Assembly: GCA_020091685.1 (NCBI GenBank)
Contig: CM034600.1
Coordinates: 1,764,024 to 1,828,023 of the forward strand
Direction of reading: 5' to 3'
DNA: 64,000 nucleotides
Origin: Lutjanus erythropterus
Lineage: Eukaryota; Chordata; Actinopteri; Lutjaniformes; Lutjanidae
Shown in pieces: positions 22,331 through 33,605 of the stretch; the first letter of the stretch is position 1; every line of letters begins with the position of its first letter. Position numbers and translations under genes: made by a program. The notes beneath the pieces were generated by a model. It had not been told where the DNA came from. It did not search any database and was given only the letters and a program-made list of their open reading frames with translations.

Positions 22331-22825
22331 AAATCAAGGCTCTGTTTTGCTCCTGGACTATCTCCTTCCTTACCCACCGTCTATTCACAGAAGATGGAGG
22401 GAAAAAGGGTTCCCAGGAAGTAAACCGTGCTGCCGTTTTTTTGCAGGCAACCATGCATGCGAGCTGTCTGGTAAAGTATTGCACGCAAGGCTCAGAGCGA
22501 GTGCATTTGAGGAGCCAGGAGCATGCGTGGAAATGAAGTATTTCCTCTTACTGTGTGACACCCCTGTCAGAATATTCATAGCCTTCTGATAAAGCGTGAA
22601 ACCAACAAGCACACTCAGCTTACAGCAGCTATTCTTAAGCCTTCGAAGGACCTTGAGCATGTCTCATTGGGATTATTGTAAGAACGGCACGGAAAGGGAG
22701 AACCTGGTGACCTCTTCCAGGTGTTGCGTGGAAAAGAAGCTCTTCCTCAGTCAGATGGTGCAATTTGATGTCCTGCCTGACCGACGGCTTGTGGACGACA
22801 GTGTCAATTTTTTTTTTTTTTGCAG

Positions 22826-23142
22826 ACATTCAATATTGATGATAGGTTACCGTAGGCGGCGATGTCCGGCGTGTTTATTTAATGAGAGAGTCTTTGAAAT
22901 ATTCATCAACACACATGGCACTGTAAGCCCAACTATTGTCTTAACTACACATCCCCGAGCACCATCCTCTAACCTTTCGCCTCCTTTAACCTGCCCTGAA
23001 GCTTCTTCCGGGGATGCATCAGTGATGCTCGTATGTAAGGCCAGCATCGCACCACATTTGCATTTCTGTGTTTGCCAAGTGGCAGAATGCTTCAAGCTAC
23101 ACACAAGCAGACCAAACTGTGAGGGATTCTTGGGATTCACAG
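22826..23142 (+). other. Candidate cryptic or alternative exon within ski intron 1
   Basis: A strong acceptor (a run of T ending TTTTTGCAG|ACATTC) is at 22825/22826. A good donor (TTCACAG|GTGAGAAG) is at 23142/23143, 317 nt apart. The block is repeat-free and contains TTTATTTAATGAGAGAG and AAATATTCATCAACAC words typical of conserved elements. Joined to ski exon 1 (phase 0), its frame would stop after nine codons (TFNIDDRLP then TAG), so inclusion would truncate SKI after the SMAD-binding domains. Chance juxtaposition is quite possible. Confidence 0.25.
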
Positions 23143-23508
23143 GTGAGAAGACTAGGTTGAAGAATTTATAATATTTAGACAATGTTAGGAACGGGAGGAA
23201 TGTCTTTCATTACACCATCTACACATTACAATAATCTTGTTGATATGCTACAGAATACAAGGTTTTGGGTTTAACTGAGACACTATGTCTTCTCACCTGA
23301 AAAGCCACAGCTGTAGTCAGTGTGTGAGTTTACAGTGAAGGTCTGGATGGGGCCTCCACCATTTGTGTGTGGATTGCACGCGTGATAAACGTCTAAGTCA
23401 TATCTGAGAGGAGTAATGCTATCTGTTTGTTTTGATATGGAGGTTTATATTGCACCATCATTTGACTAAAAGTGAGATCCAAGATTTTTTCTCCACTTCT
23501 GCATGAAG

Positions 23509-23832
23509 CAGGGCTACAACTATCAATTATTTTCATCATGAATTAATCTGACAGCTATTTTCATGATTAATTGATTAACCATTTAGTCCTTAAATTTTAA
23601 AAAAAGATGGGAAAACAATAATTACTCAAAGGCAAAAGTCTTGTTCAGATCGCATCTTTTGAACAGCCAACAGTCCAATTCATTTGCTGCCCAGTAATGA
23701 AGAAATGCAGCAAATCCTCACATTTAAGAAGCTGGAACCAGCAAATGTTTGACATTTTTGCTTGAAAATGACTTGACTTATTTTTTTTCTTTCGATCACC
23801 AAACTAATTTATCAACCACTCCTTGCAGCTCT
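23509..23832 (+). mobile_element. Family A repeat
   Basis: CAGGGCTACAACTATCAATTATTTTC at the left, AAGAAGCTGGAACCAGCAAATG internally and CCTTGCAGCTCT at the right. Confidence 0.75.
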
Positions 23833-23934
23833 AATATAAAGTGTTCAGAAAGAAGCAGCGTCTGACTGTGGTGATGCTTGAGTGACATCATTCATACTGG
23901 GCCTTCTTTACTTAGGAAAGTACCAGTCATTCCA

Positions 23935-24040
23935 TTTTTACATTTTCACCATTTCTATTTTATAGACCAAACAACTAATCAATTAATCAAGAAAATGATT
24001 GGCAGATTAATCAAGCATGAAAATAATTGTTTGCAGCCCT
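23935..24040 (-). mobile_element. Family A repeat, terminal fragment
   Basis: TATAGACCAAACAACTAATCAATTAATCAAG followed by ATTGTTTGCAGCCCTA is the 5' end of family A in reverse. It lies about 100 bp from the preceding copy, in opposite orientation. Confidence 0.7.
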
Positions 24041-24744
24041 AAAACATGTCACCTGTGACAAGATTCTCACTGTGAATGGTCTGACTGTTAATGGGTAAAG
24101 AGTTGCATTTGTAATCATGTAAATGTTTGGTGGGTGATATTAAGGATGTGGCTTTAAAACTGTGAAACACTGTTGGCAGGTTTCATCAGAGATTGAGTGG
24201 TGGGATTGGGGGGGGGGGGTGGTTACTTTGTGCTGCGTCAGCCCAGGACTGCCCTTTGTATGACAGCACTGTTGGCCTCTGGAGTTGCCCCACCCCCCAC
24301 CCATTTCCCCCCCCTGTGCACCCATATGTTTGGGAGAGCAGCCAGCACCACACGACCTTTCTTTCCCTCCCCAAATAAAGAGGTGACCCACCTCACCCCT
24401 CGCCTTTCTTGAAGCGCAGCGGCCAATCGCGTGCTGCTGAGCAACTCCCACGGGGCAGATGGCTGTCTGACGAAGGCAGCTAGACTCTCACACTCACACT
24501 CACACACACATACACATACACTACTATCCAACAAATTAACATCCACCAGCAGCGTGATGTAATGAAGTGAAGTTTGCGTGATGAAAGGTGCACTCAGATG
24601 TGTTTCAGATTTAGTTGAAAGATTTTGGGCTTACCTCGCTAAACATTCATGTGAGACACATGGGAACATTTGAATAGCAAAGGCATCCTCTGCCTCATTT
24701 GGTGTGTGATTGTGCATGAGGCTGGTCGAGTGTGTGATTTGCAG

Positions 24745-24746
<2 letters not shown>
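24041..24746. other. Intron DNA with C- and G-rich runs, no supported gene
   Basis: A G10 run near 24207 and C-rich patches at 24290-24325 are followed by short CA tracts (24488-24520). The GC-richer block 24370-24500 looks unique. Open frames on both strands are low-complexity. Confidence 0.4.

Positions 24747-24786
<40 letters not shown>
24747..24786. repeat. (GT)20 microsatellite
   Basis: Uninterrupted 40 bp. Confidence 0.95.
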
Positions 24787-24787
<1 letters not shown>

Positions 24788-24913
24788 CGCATGCACGGTC
24801 TGTGCCTGGATCAGCTGTAGGAGCTGTAGGAGGAGATTAGCATGAGCTCACTGCCTACTCATTTCCATCCCCATCTGCCTGTCTCCCACAGTGATGCTTC
24901 CCCCCACCCCCAA

Positions 24914-24914
<1 letters not shown>

Positions 24915-24961
<47 letters not shown>
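24915..24961. repeat. (CA)n microsatellite, 47 bp
   Basis: Uninterrupted; opposite polarity to the GT array 130 bp upstream. Confidence 0.95.
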
Positions 24962-24963
<2 letters not shown>

Positions 24964-25077
24964 CACAAACTACACACATACATGAGCACAGACATCCACA
25001 CAGCACCCAGATCCCACCCCCGCAATGCCTCCTTAGTCTTATAATGAATACAGAAGCAGACAGAATTGCGTGCAAAT

Positions 25078-25079
<2 letters not shown>

Positions 25080-25150
<71 letters not shown>
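25080..25150. repeat. (AC)35 microsatellite, 71 bp
   Basis: Uninterrupted; one of the two longest dinucleotide arrays in the window. Confidence 0.95.
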
Positions 25151-25153
<3 letters not shown>

Positions 25154-25514
25154 TCGTCAGCTGCACTGGCAGTGTGTAACACAACATCCACCAGGCATGG
25201 CCTAGAATATCCTCCCACAGGTAGAGACAGAGGCAGATACGGGGAGATTTTCAAGCTAATAATAAGCTGCGCTAATCTTATTTCTGATTGAACTGGCACG
25301 ATTCCTCCGAGAAGGAAGCTGCCAAGTCAACTCAGCAGCTTTGCAAAAAAAATTCTGACAAGTGGATGTGACGGTGATAGTAGCGAGAGATACGGATTTT
25401 CGTTTTATATGTATTTTATACAACACAGTGGCTTAAAAAAATCTTGATGCTTTTGATGCAGCTTTTTGCTTCATATAGCTGTAATTTATCCTAAAAATCC
25501 CATCGGAATTCTGC

Positions 25515-25980
25515 TAGAGTTGTCACGATACCAGAATTTTGAACCTTTTTGCCCCTCTTTTTTTTTATTGCTTTGGTACTTTTGAAATGATCATTTACAA
25601 ATGCAATTAATAAGAACATCATGGAAATTGTAATATGGCCAGGTGCAATATCCAAATTAAATATTTTATTTTAACTGTATCTTAATTTAGCCAGGCAAGT
25701 CATTAAGAACAAATTCTTAGGCTGTTACCAGAATCAAACTGGAATTTTTTGAAAAAGGAAAAAATATGTGAGAAAACAGCATTATATGGTTAGAGTATCA
25801 ATATTTTTCCAGTAAAAATGAAAATTCTAATGAAAAAATTATTGTTCCCATTAATCGTATCCCAACTTTAGTCAAAATAATCACAATGTGACTTTTTGAC
25901 CATATCATGGAGCCCTATTAATGAGTATTGCGGTATCGAAAAAAGTATTGACTTATTGATACTTTGACTACCTTATTGGG
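25515..25980. repeat. Old dispersed repeat with CACGATACC / GGTATCG ends
   Basis: Starts GAGTTGTCACGATACCAGAATTTTG and ends GCGGTATCGAAAAAAGTATTGAC...GATACTTTGAC. It carries TTAATCGTATCCCAAC and ATGGAGCCCTA inside. The stretch 35935-36330 is of the same general kind. This pattern is common in fish genomes. The element is heavily diverged and its class is uncertain. Confidence 0.5.
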
Positions 25981-28560
25981 AACACATGTTGGAAGAAATG
26001 TCAGGGTTCATGATTGTTCTGTTCTAGTCACATTAATAGAGATTTTGGCTAAAATGTATATCTGAAACTATTCATTCTGATTCCTGTTATATTTACTGTA
26101 CTTCACCACTGTTACAACTATGTGGAGCATAATCTACCAGGCTAAAAACAAAGAGGATTAACCTTAGCCAACATTAGCCTACAGTGTTTCTACCATCTGG
26201 CTTGTCTTCACTGTCATGGCACAAGCAAAAATCAAGGAAATTCAGAGCCAATGCTCACAAACGTTTACACTGTGCATCTGCTTCGACTTGTGTCCCACGT
26301 CAATATTTAGCACAGTCCGAGTGGTTTGAGAAATCTTTGTCATCCCTAAGAGGTTGCAGGTTTGTTTCGCTATGTGTGTCCATCACCATTTAGGTTCTTT
26401 GAGCGCAGAACGTGGTTCGCAGAGCTTTCACCTTTTCCATTTGGTGGCCGGTCCAAAGGCAGACATTGAGAAGATTCTGAAAGGGTGTGAGGTGTATTTT
26501 CTGTCGTTGTGAAGGCAGGCTGGGTCCTGGGAAACCTCTTTGTTGTGCTTTTTTTTTTTCTTTCTTTTTGTCCGGGGGGGTCACCGTGGCTTGGCCTCGA
26601 CCATGTGGAAGGGCAGCTCCCAGGAGCTCTGCGAGGTATTGTCGTGGTGGGTTGCCGTCCACTGGCTAGCCATTGTCACCTCTTTTGTGGTGGGTATCAG
26701 CTGTGGATCTGTGATTGTGGGACAGATAGAGGTGATAAAGCACCCCCACCCCCTCCACTGTGGGCTGATCAGTGCTCCCTAAGCGCCTGAGTCATGGACC
26801 AGCGTTCATTGTTTGCCTCCCCCTCCTCCATCCTCTGTCCTCCCTCTTGCGTCTGTTTGCTCATCTTTCCTGGAAGCGTCATGGCTTCTGCTGTCCAGCA
26901 CAAACAAACAAACAAAGAGGTGAGGTAGCCATTGACTGCGCTGTCTCCTGCAAATTAACATCTATTAACAAGCTATAATAATAATCTAGTAATAATTGAC
27001 ATTTTCATACACATAAAAGTTACTTAACCTTCTCTAAAAGTGATTGCCCAGTACCGCAATTGCAGTTTATACTGGAACAATCATATTATGTGCTTTAAGC
27101 TTTAACTTGGAGATTCCAACAATGACTCAGGGTTCATCATTGATGGTCTTTAAATGTCTAGTTTTGTCAATTGAAAACCAAAAGACATGCAGTTTAATAT
27201 ATTAAAAACAAAGAAAAGTTTGAAATCTCCACATTTGAGGAGCTGAAAATACCATCCACCAGCTATCTGTCATTTACACTCAGCAGCCATCAAGGTAGCT
27301 TGGTGGAGTTGACTGCATTATGTCTGTGAATTCTGGAAACTTTTTGAAGCAAACATCCTGCCCTCTTCATGTAGTGAAAATAGGAATTTTCAAAGGCAAT
27401 TTGTTAGACATAAAAATGACATATTGTACTCATATATATCCTACCTATTTTACATATTCTACCATAAAGATCAGACAGTTTCTGTTCAAAATATTCATCA
27501 CACTAACATTTTTAAGCACTAGTCCCATGGGCCACCAAGCCCCTCGATTTGATTCGATATCAGTATTTCTTGGATTTAAAAATGATTTTATTGTTCCTTC
27601 AGAGACAATGATCAGAACCGTAGAAAAGCGGTCTGTTCTTCATAGTAATGATCTGCTATACAGAAATAACAGACCTGAATACTGTAACTGACCAATCAGA
27701 ATCGAGTGTTAAACAAAGGCATGTAATGAGTAGAAATAAAACACTTTTGTTTGAGTCAAAGAATCAGAACACATCTTATTTCATGCCTTAAACGTCTACT
27801 CCACTGCACACCTGAGGGAATATTTTATACTAGAGGGGTATAAGAGTCTTTGAGGAGGATTATGAACATGAATTGTTGAACCTCAACAATAAATGAGAGG
27901 AATAATACACCAAAGACTGCAGTCTTTACTGGTTTATTCAGGGAAATACATGAATGAATGAATGAGCCATTCACTCAGACAGTCCAATAGATATGTCGCT
28001 GCATGTTTCTCGGAAAAGGTGTATCTTACTCGCAATAAACTCTGCAAACACCTCTGATCTTTTCTGTTGTGTAGTCTGCTCTGACTCATCGTTGTGTCTA
28101 GCCGCTCTAAGTTATGTTAAGGCAGGATGGGTTAATCTTAAACTGGATTAATCAGGAGGTGGACCAACCTGCCCTATTGATCCAACAAGGCAACTTTGTC
28201 CTGTACTTTGACAGACTGTTATAACCTCTCTCCGGTTATCATAGCAGTCAGTTTATAAGAAGTGCAGCGAGGCTGCGAGGCCCGGCATGCCACGATGAAA
28301 AGATACAACTGAAAGAGGGTTAGTGGAGTCAGTGCAACACAAGGAAAGTTTGGAGGGTGAGATCACTGAGTTTGAAGTGAAACCAGTCAGCGGAGGGCAG
28401 GTTTGGGCAGACTGGAGAGCAGGGTTAAACACAGCTGGGGGATAAAAGTTTAGACTGGCAGAGGAAGAGTAGACGGCTTTCGTTTGGGCTGCCCAGGCAG
28501 AAACAGAAACAAAAGTCAGTGAACTGCGGCCACACCTCAGCTGCAGCTTGTCAGGAAGTT
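25981..28560. other. Intron DNA, no supported gene
   Basis: Open frames at 26390-26790 overlap in several frames across a G/T-rich stretch and show no domain. The 123-codon frame at 27320-27691 has no recognised features. A short (TGAA)n run occurs at 27951-27964. The 28260-28560 block is purine-rich and unique-looking. Confidence 0.4.
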
Positions 28561-28639
28561 GAGGTGGAAGGTGTGTGTGTGTCTGTGTGTTTGAGCAAAC
28601 CAGGGCCTCTTGGTTGAGACAGTGAAGGGGTAGGGCTCG

Positions 28640-28870
28640 GCGGGCTCAGTTTACTCCTCAGGAATGAAGTGTTGGAAACAAAGGCTTATAATGTGGTTAA
28701 CATCCTTCCTCCAGACCGGCCCCGGCCATTCCTCCCCTCCAAGTCACCAATCTCCTGAATTAATCCATCCCAGCCGCACTCTGGCAAATGAAGCGCCTAT
28801 GCAGATGCTAAATAAAACAATATGCTGAAAGGAGATCCCTCCTTCTGGCACAGAAGGCCTGCTTCTTAGG
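28640..28870. promoter_or_regulatory. Candidate conserved intronic element
   Basis: Repeat-free block with GAATTAATCCATCC and ATGCAGATGCTAAATAAAAC, which looks like homeodomain and POU/SOX site clusters, next to CCGGCCCCGGCC. Chosen by appearance; unverified. Confidence 0.25.
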
Positions 28871-29125
28871 TTAGCCTTCGCCAGGCCCAGACTCGCTCCT
28901 CTGCTTCAACCCCCCCCCCCAAACCCTTCATCAACTTCACAGATCCTGTCCCCTGCCCCCATCAGCCACACTATTCATTTCTTATTGTAAACTGGTCTCT
29001 TATGGGTGCTGGAAATTTGTGAAAATGCTTGAATTTTAATGTTTCAAGGTTTGAAAAGTGCTTGGATTTTGGATAAAGTGCTTGAAACTGCTTGAAATTG
29101 TAATTGCATTACTTTCAGAATGAAT

Positions 29126-29552
29126 AGAGCTGGAACAATTATTGATCCACTATTAAATTAATCGTCAACTATTTTCATAATTGATTTATGTCATTTTTTT
29201 TAAGAGGAATTGATTTCAGATTCTTAAATGTGAATATTTTCTGATTTCTTTATTCTTTTCTGACAGTAAACCGAATATCTTTGGGTAGACAAAACAAGAC
29301 ATTTGAGGACGTCATCTTGGAGTTTGAGAGACACAATATTGAAATGCTCGATTAACCGATTATCAATTAAGATATTCAGTCAAATATATTCAGTTTACTG
29401 TCATAGAGGAGTAAAGAAACCAGAAAATATTCACATTTAATAAGGTGACACCAGATAATTTGAACACCTTTTTGAAAACATGACTCAAAACAATTACTTC
29501 ATTACCAAAATATTCATTTATCAGCTGATTAATAAGCGATTAATCATTGCAA
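29126..29552. mobile_element. Two family A halves head to head
   Basis: 29126-29362 reads family A in reverse (AGAGCTGGAACAATTATTG, GACAGTAAACCGAATATCTTTGG, GACAAAACAAGACATTTGAGGAC). From about 29376 the same middle words appear forward (ATATTCAGTTTACTGTCATAGAG, AAAGAAACCAGAAAATATTCAC), ending near GATTAATCATTGCA. The two halves form an inverted pair around about 29365. Confidence 0.7.
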
Positions 29553-29781
29553 TGCAAATCTATGAAGTAGATAGCTACAGAATGTAGCTATATAAATATG
29601 TAGGTCTAATTTACCACAGCTTTAAGGTGCTGGAAAAGCTTGAAAATGCTTGAAAAGTGCTTGAATTTAAGTGGGGAAAAGGTGTAGGAACACTGTAAAG
29701 CACGCACCAACACACACGTGCAAACACAGGAAAGATCTAAACACATTTCTGCACACACAAGGCTTTTCAGGCATCATTTTT

Positions 29782-29837
29782 CCACACACACACACACACA
29801 CACACTCTCATCCAGGCACACACGCACACATACACAC
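29782..29837. repeat. CA-rich microsatellite pair
   Basis: (CA)12 at 29782-29805 and a second, interrupted CA/CG run to about 29837. Confidence 0.85.
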
Positions 29838-30089
29838 ATGTACCTACACTTATTCCACTCCTACAGAGCAGACAATAGACCTCTTGAAGCCCTTGGCTTA
29901 TAATTAATGTAATTGTAGATCTCTAAGACAGGGTAATATGTGGAGTGTGTAACCGCCTCCGACCCACAGCGAACACAAAGACGTTATTTTCAGGCAGCAT
30001 CTTCCTTCAAAGAAACTCTGCCAAGGCTATCTTGGGTAGTAGGACATCTGTTTATATAAAGCTCACTGCCATTTATATACGTCTGCTGT

Positions 30090-30091
<2 letters not shown>

Positions 30092-30123
<32 letters not shown>
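30092..30123. repeat. (GT)16 microsatellite
   Basis: Uninterrupted. It is followed by interrupted CA arrays at 30220-30282 and a (GT)n at 30424-30453, so polarity alternates again within 400 bp. Confidence 0.9.
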
Positions 30124-30125
<2 letters not shown>

Positions 30126-30219
30126 GTGTATGTGGGGGGGTTCGGACAAGCTGACTTATCCCATGTGACCTCCAGCCTTCTCGCTGGGCTCATCTGTCTG
30201 CCCTGTTTAATTATCTACT

Positions 30220-30282
30220 CACACACACACACACATGCATACACACACACGCGCGTGCACACAAACACACACACAAACACAC
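30220..30282. repeat. Interrupted CA/CG array
   Basis: CACACACACACATGCATACACACACACGCGCG-type run: alternating purine-pyrimidine sequence including a CGCGCG core. Confidence 0.85.
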
Positions 30283-30420
30283 AGAGGTCAGGGATGCAGC
30301 TGAACCTTGCCACGCCACCTCCACTCCCACTTCCCTCCCTCTCTCTTTCCCTCCCTCCCCCCGTCCTCTCTGCAGGCATGGCTGCTGGTTGTCTGCATGG
30401 CTCTGCAGAGGATTAAGCCA

Positions 30421-30423
<3 letters not shown>

Positions 30424-30453
<30 letters not shown>
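30424..30453. repeat. (GT)n microsatellite, about 30 bp
   Basis: Uninterrupted GT run after GACGTG. Confidence 0.9.
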
Positions 30454-30454
<1 letters not shown>

Positions 30455-30944
30455 AGCACTTGTGGTTTGCATAGCAGTCACACTTTTCCCACCAGCATTA
30501 TCGTAAAGACGATGCATGTCTCCCACATAGGACGACTTTCTAGGACTGAAGCTGCCTCCAGGATTAATACCATCAGATTCCACTGCAGTGTTAATATCTC
30601 TTTCGCTCTGATTAATACCCAGATGTTTGTCTTCACTCAGAGGGTTGCACCTTGATGTGGCATCTCTTTCTTTCGTTGCCTTTTTTTCTTCGAGCAGGTG
30701 TGAAACCATGATGTGCCTACGTGCCAGCTCAATGCACTGATTTAACACTTAGTCAACTTTGTAGCAAGCACATAAAGGACAACATAGGCCTTTGCTTTTT
30801 TTTTTTTTTTTTACAATTTTATTCACAATTTATTTTCACCTGTTCAAGTGCAGAAACACTATAACATTAAGGAAATGTGCATTTATTTTCAAGTCAACTG
30901 CATGACTGTCTACATAATGCAAGTCAATAAAATACAAGTTCATC

Positions 30945-31357
30945 CATACAGCCAAGGCTACAGCTAATGATATTTTCATTTTCAATTAATCTGTCGATTA
31001 TATTCTTGATTAATCGATTAGTTAGTAGAAAGTGGTGAACTTTGTCGATCAAAGCCCCAGATGACTTGTTTTGTCTTCAGTCCACAGCCTAAATATATTC
31101 ATTTAACTTTCTCAAAAGATGAAAGAAACTTGAAAATATTCACATTTAAGAAGCTGAAATCAAAAGAATTTTGACTTTTTTTAAATAAAAATTTGACTCA
31201 AAACGATAATCGATTAATGAATGGATAAAATAAGACATTTGAGGACATCAACTTTGCAAAATGCTGATCTGACATTTCATAGACAACTAATCGATGAATC
31301 AAAAAAAGAATCAAGAGATTAACGAACAATGAAAATAATCATCAGTTGCAGCCCTGT
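30945..31357 (+). mobile_element. Family A repeat with probable 8-bp target duplication
   Basis: AGGCTACAGCTAATGATATTTTC at the left and ATCATCAGTTGCAGCCCTG at the right are inverted ends. AGTTCATC occurs at 30937-30944 and again at 31358-31365, right at the element edges. This supports a hAT-type origin for the family, although a few extra bases precede the left end. Confidence 0.75.
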
Positions 31358-31365
31358 AGTTCATC

Positions 31366-32880
31366 TCATTCCAATCTCAGTTTACATGACTCAGACAGCT
31401 CCTGTAGCCAGCTGTTATCTAGTACATTCTACTGAAAAAAGCTTTTTATGCACATTATAATGACACGATTTCTACAGTCTAGACATAATCAACCTGTAAA
31501 AGACAAAAATTGAAGAAATGGAATTAGTGTGATTGCCCCTTGTAAATTAAATCAAACACAGTTGATGAGAGTCACACTGCGCCAATCTGGGACAAGGTCA
31601 TGAAGATCCTAATCGTGGAGAGATATAAAAAAATCTGACTCATCTCTGGTAGCACAGCCAGATGTAAATGTGTATTTTTGCCTCTTTAGAAGTGGTTACA
31701 TTTCTCATAGATATAATCAAATGTGAGCGAGGAGGTTAGATCCAATCACAAGTGGTCGGCATGGATGCATTTGACGTTTTAAAGTCAGGTTGAGGTGTGC
31801 TCTGCGGTCCTTCTTATCTAGACTTAGACGCTATCTGGATATATCATGTTAAAAGACAGCAGATTTGAGACGTTGAGGTTTGCTTGATTTTCCGCAGAGC
31901 AGAGTCTGCGTTTGTTCTGAGAAAAAGCCGAGACAGGAGGCAGTGTTTAGTCTCAGCCCAAGGACAGAGCCAGAGGTGTTATGTCTCTCTGACTTTGGCT
32001 CTTTCTCTCTCTCTGTCGACCTTTCATGTTTTCTTGAACCAGTTCCTTCCCCCCTGTGTCAACCCCCCCATCAGACCCCCACCTCTCACTGCTTTCACCG
32101 TCGGTGGCGAAGCCATCCAGCTCAGGAAGTGCTGTGAAACATCAGATTCCACTTCCTGCAGCAATCAATACATCTCAGGTCCAGCAGACGCACTCCCACA
32201 GCTGAGAATGCACAGGCACACATGTTCTGTCTCCCTCTCACACACACACACACACACCTGGTGTGATTTCACACTGTATGCATGTAAAAGGGTATTTTTA
32301 TTCAGAACAAGAAGGATGTGATTCTATTTCTAAGCCTTAAACTGAAGGAAAGGTTGCAAAGACCTTTATGTCCTTCAAATTATTCAGAGAGGAGCTGTCA
32401 TCTGTCAGTATCCCAGTGAATCAAATGAATAGACTACAGTCAGTCAGCTTCCATCAGAAAACACTTACAATTTCGAACCATCAGTGTCCAAAGAGCCTAC
32501 TTTGCCTCTTAATAAGCAGTCGCCCGCAATGAGGGTCTTCGATACTTTAAAGTTTAGGTTATTGACTGAAATAAACCAATACAAGTCATTTTGAAACTTC
32601 TCCAATCAAACCTTCCCTACATTTGATCCTTTTTGTACCCAGATTTTGTGTTGTTTTACTTGCAGCCACGTGATTGGCTCACTACTGCAGCAGCCACAAC
32701 CCATAGAGTGTGTGGTGTGATGGAGTCGGCATTTCAGCATACAAAGATGCCAACAACACCTGCAGAAGGTTTTGGTGGCATCTTTGGCAGAGTAGAAAAA
32801 AAAAAAGATCAAATGAAGTACTCTTTTCCAGGGCACCTTAATGGGGTTCTGGGTGTCTCTGAGATGGTTCCAGGAGATCC
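31366..32880. other. Intron DNA, no supported gene
   Basis: Unique-looking sequence with a short CA run at 32239-32257. Open frames at 31880-32321 and 32606-32938 lack domains. Confidence 0.4.
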
Positions 32881-32884
32881 CAAA

Positions 32885-33080
32885 GTGAGTTACATTTATA
32901 TTTACCTTTATTCATTTGGCAGACGCTTTTGTCTGTGAACTGAAGTACAAATGAGGCGACATGCAGGCACAGTCGATCAAGGAGAAGCCTTTGAGAATAA
33001 GTGCCTCAACAACACTCAGTTCCATCTGACACAAGTGCCACAAGGCTCATGTGAAGTAACGTATACAATAAGTGCCTAGC
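32885..33080. repeat. Fragment of a widespread fish repeat ('CATTTGGCAGACGCTTTTGTC')
   Basis: TACATTTATATTTACCTTTATTCATTTGGCAGACGCTTTTGTCTG around 32890-32937 matches a motif I know as extremely common in fish genomes (usually followed by CAAAGCGACTTACA, which is degraded here). The segment after it fits a degraded member. The class is not certain to me. Confidence 0.5.
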
Positions 33081-33399
33081 GAGTATTGTCAGAGGCAGGT
33101 TTTACAGTAGCCCACAAAATATATATATATTTTTTTTTTTTTCCTGTAATTCAGTCGAGCTGAAATGATCCCAAATAGATGATGTAAAAACGTGACAGTG
33201 TGCACTTGCTGGACAGTTTAATTCTATCCAGTAAAATGTCTTTCTCTTCCCAATGTTTGTTCATTTCTCTTTCGTGGTTAATTTTGACATTGAAAAGACG
33301 CAGCATTGAAACAGACAGACAGATGAATGGAAGGAGGGATAGACAGATGCCTCTGCCATACCCCCTCCTCCTCCCCAACAGCAGTAATAAAATGATAGA

Positions 33400-33530
33400 T
33401 CCCTGATGTGGATGGGAGCAGAAGTGAAGGGATGACCTCACAGCCACCTAATCGCCGCGGAGGGACAAGCCGGCGGCTAATGTGTCCATTAGCCTCCTCC
33501 TCGCCAGAGGAGAAAACCAACCTGGCTGAG
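33400..33530. promoter_or_regulatory. Candidate conserved intronic element
   Basis: GC- and CpG-richer block with CACCTAATCGCCGCGGAGGG, GCCGGCGGCTAATG and TCCATTAGCC, which are three TAAT-type cores in 60 bp, directly before the GA array. Inference by appearance. Confidence 0.3.
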
Positions 33531-33534
33531 ACAC

Positions 33535-33551
33535 AGAGAGAGAGAGAGAGA

Positions 33552-33602
<51 letters not shown>
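33535..33602. repeat. (GA)n microsatellite, 68 bp
   Basis: Nearly pure GA with one GGAA interruption near 33551. Confidence 0.95.

Positions 33603-33605
<3 letters not shown>

Noticed and set aside
22596-23171. 191-codon plus-strand frame as a stand-alone gene
   Set aside because: It includes a poly-T-encoded Phe run and a splice acceptor inside the frame, with no domain. It is kept only as a possible cryptic exon.
24848-25299. Cys/Val- and His/Thr-repeat open frames on both strands
   Set aside because: They are translations of (CA)n/(GT)n microsatellites.
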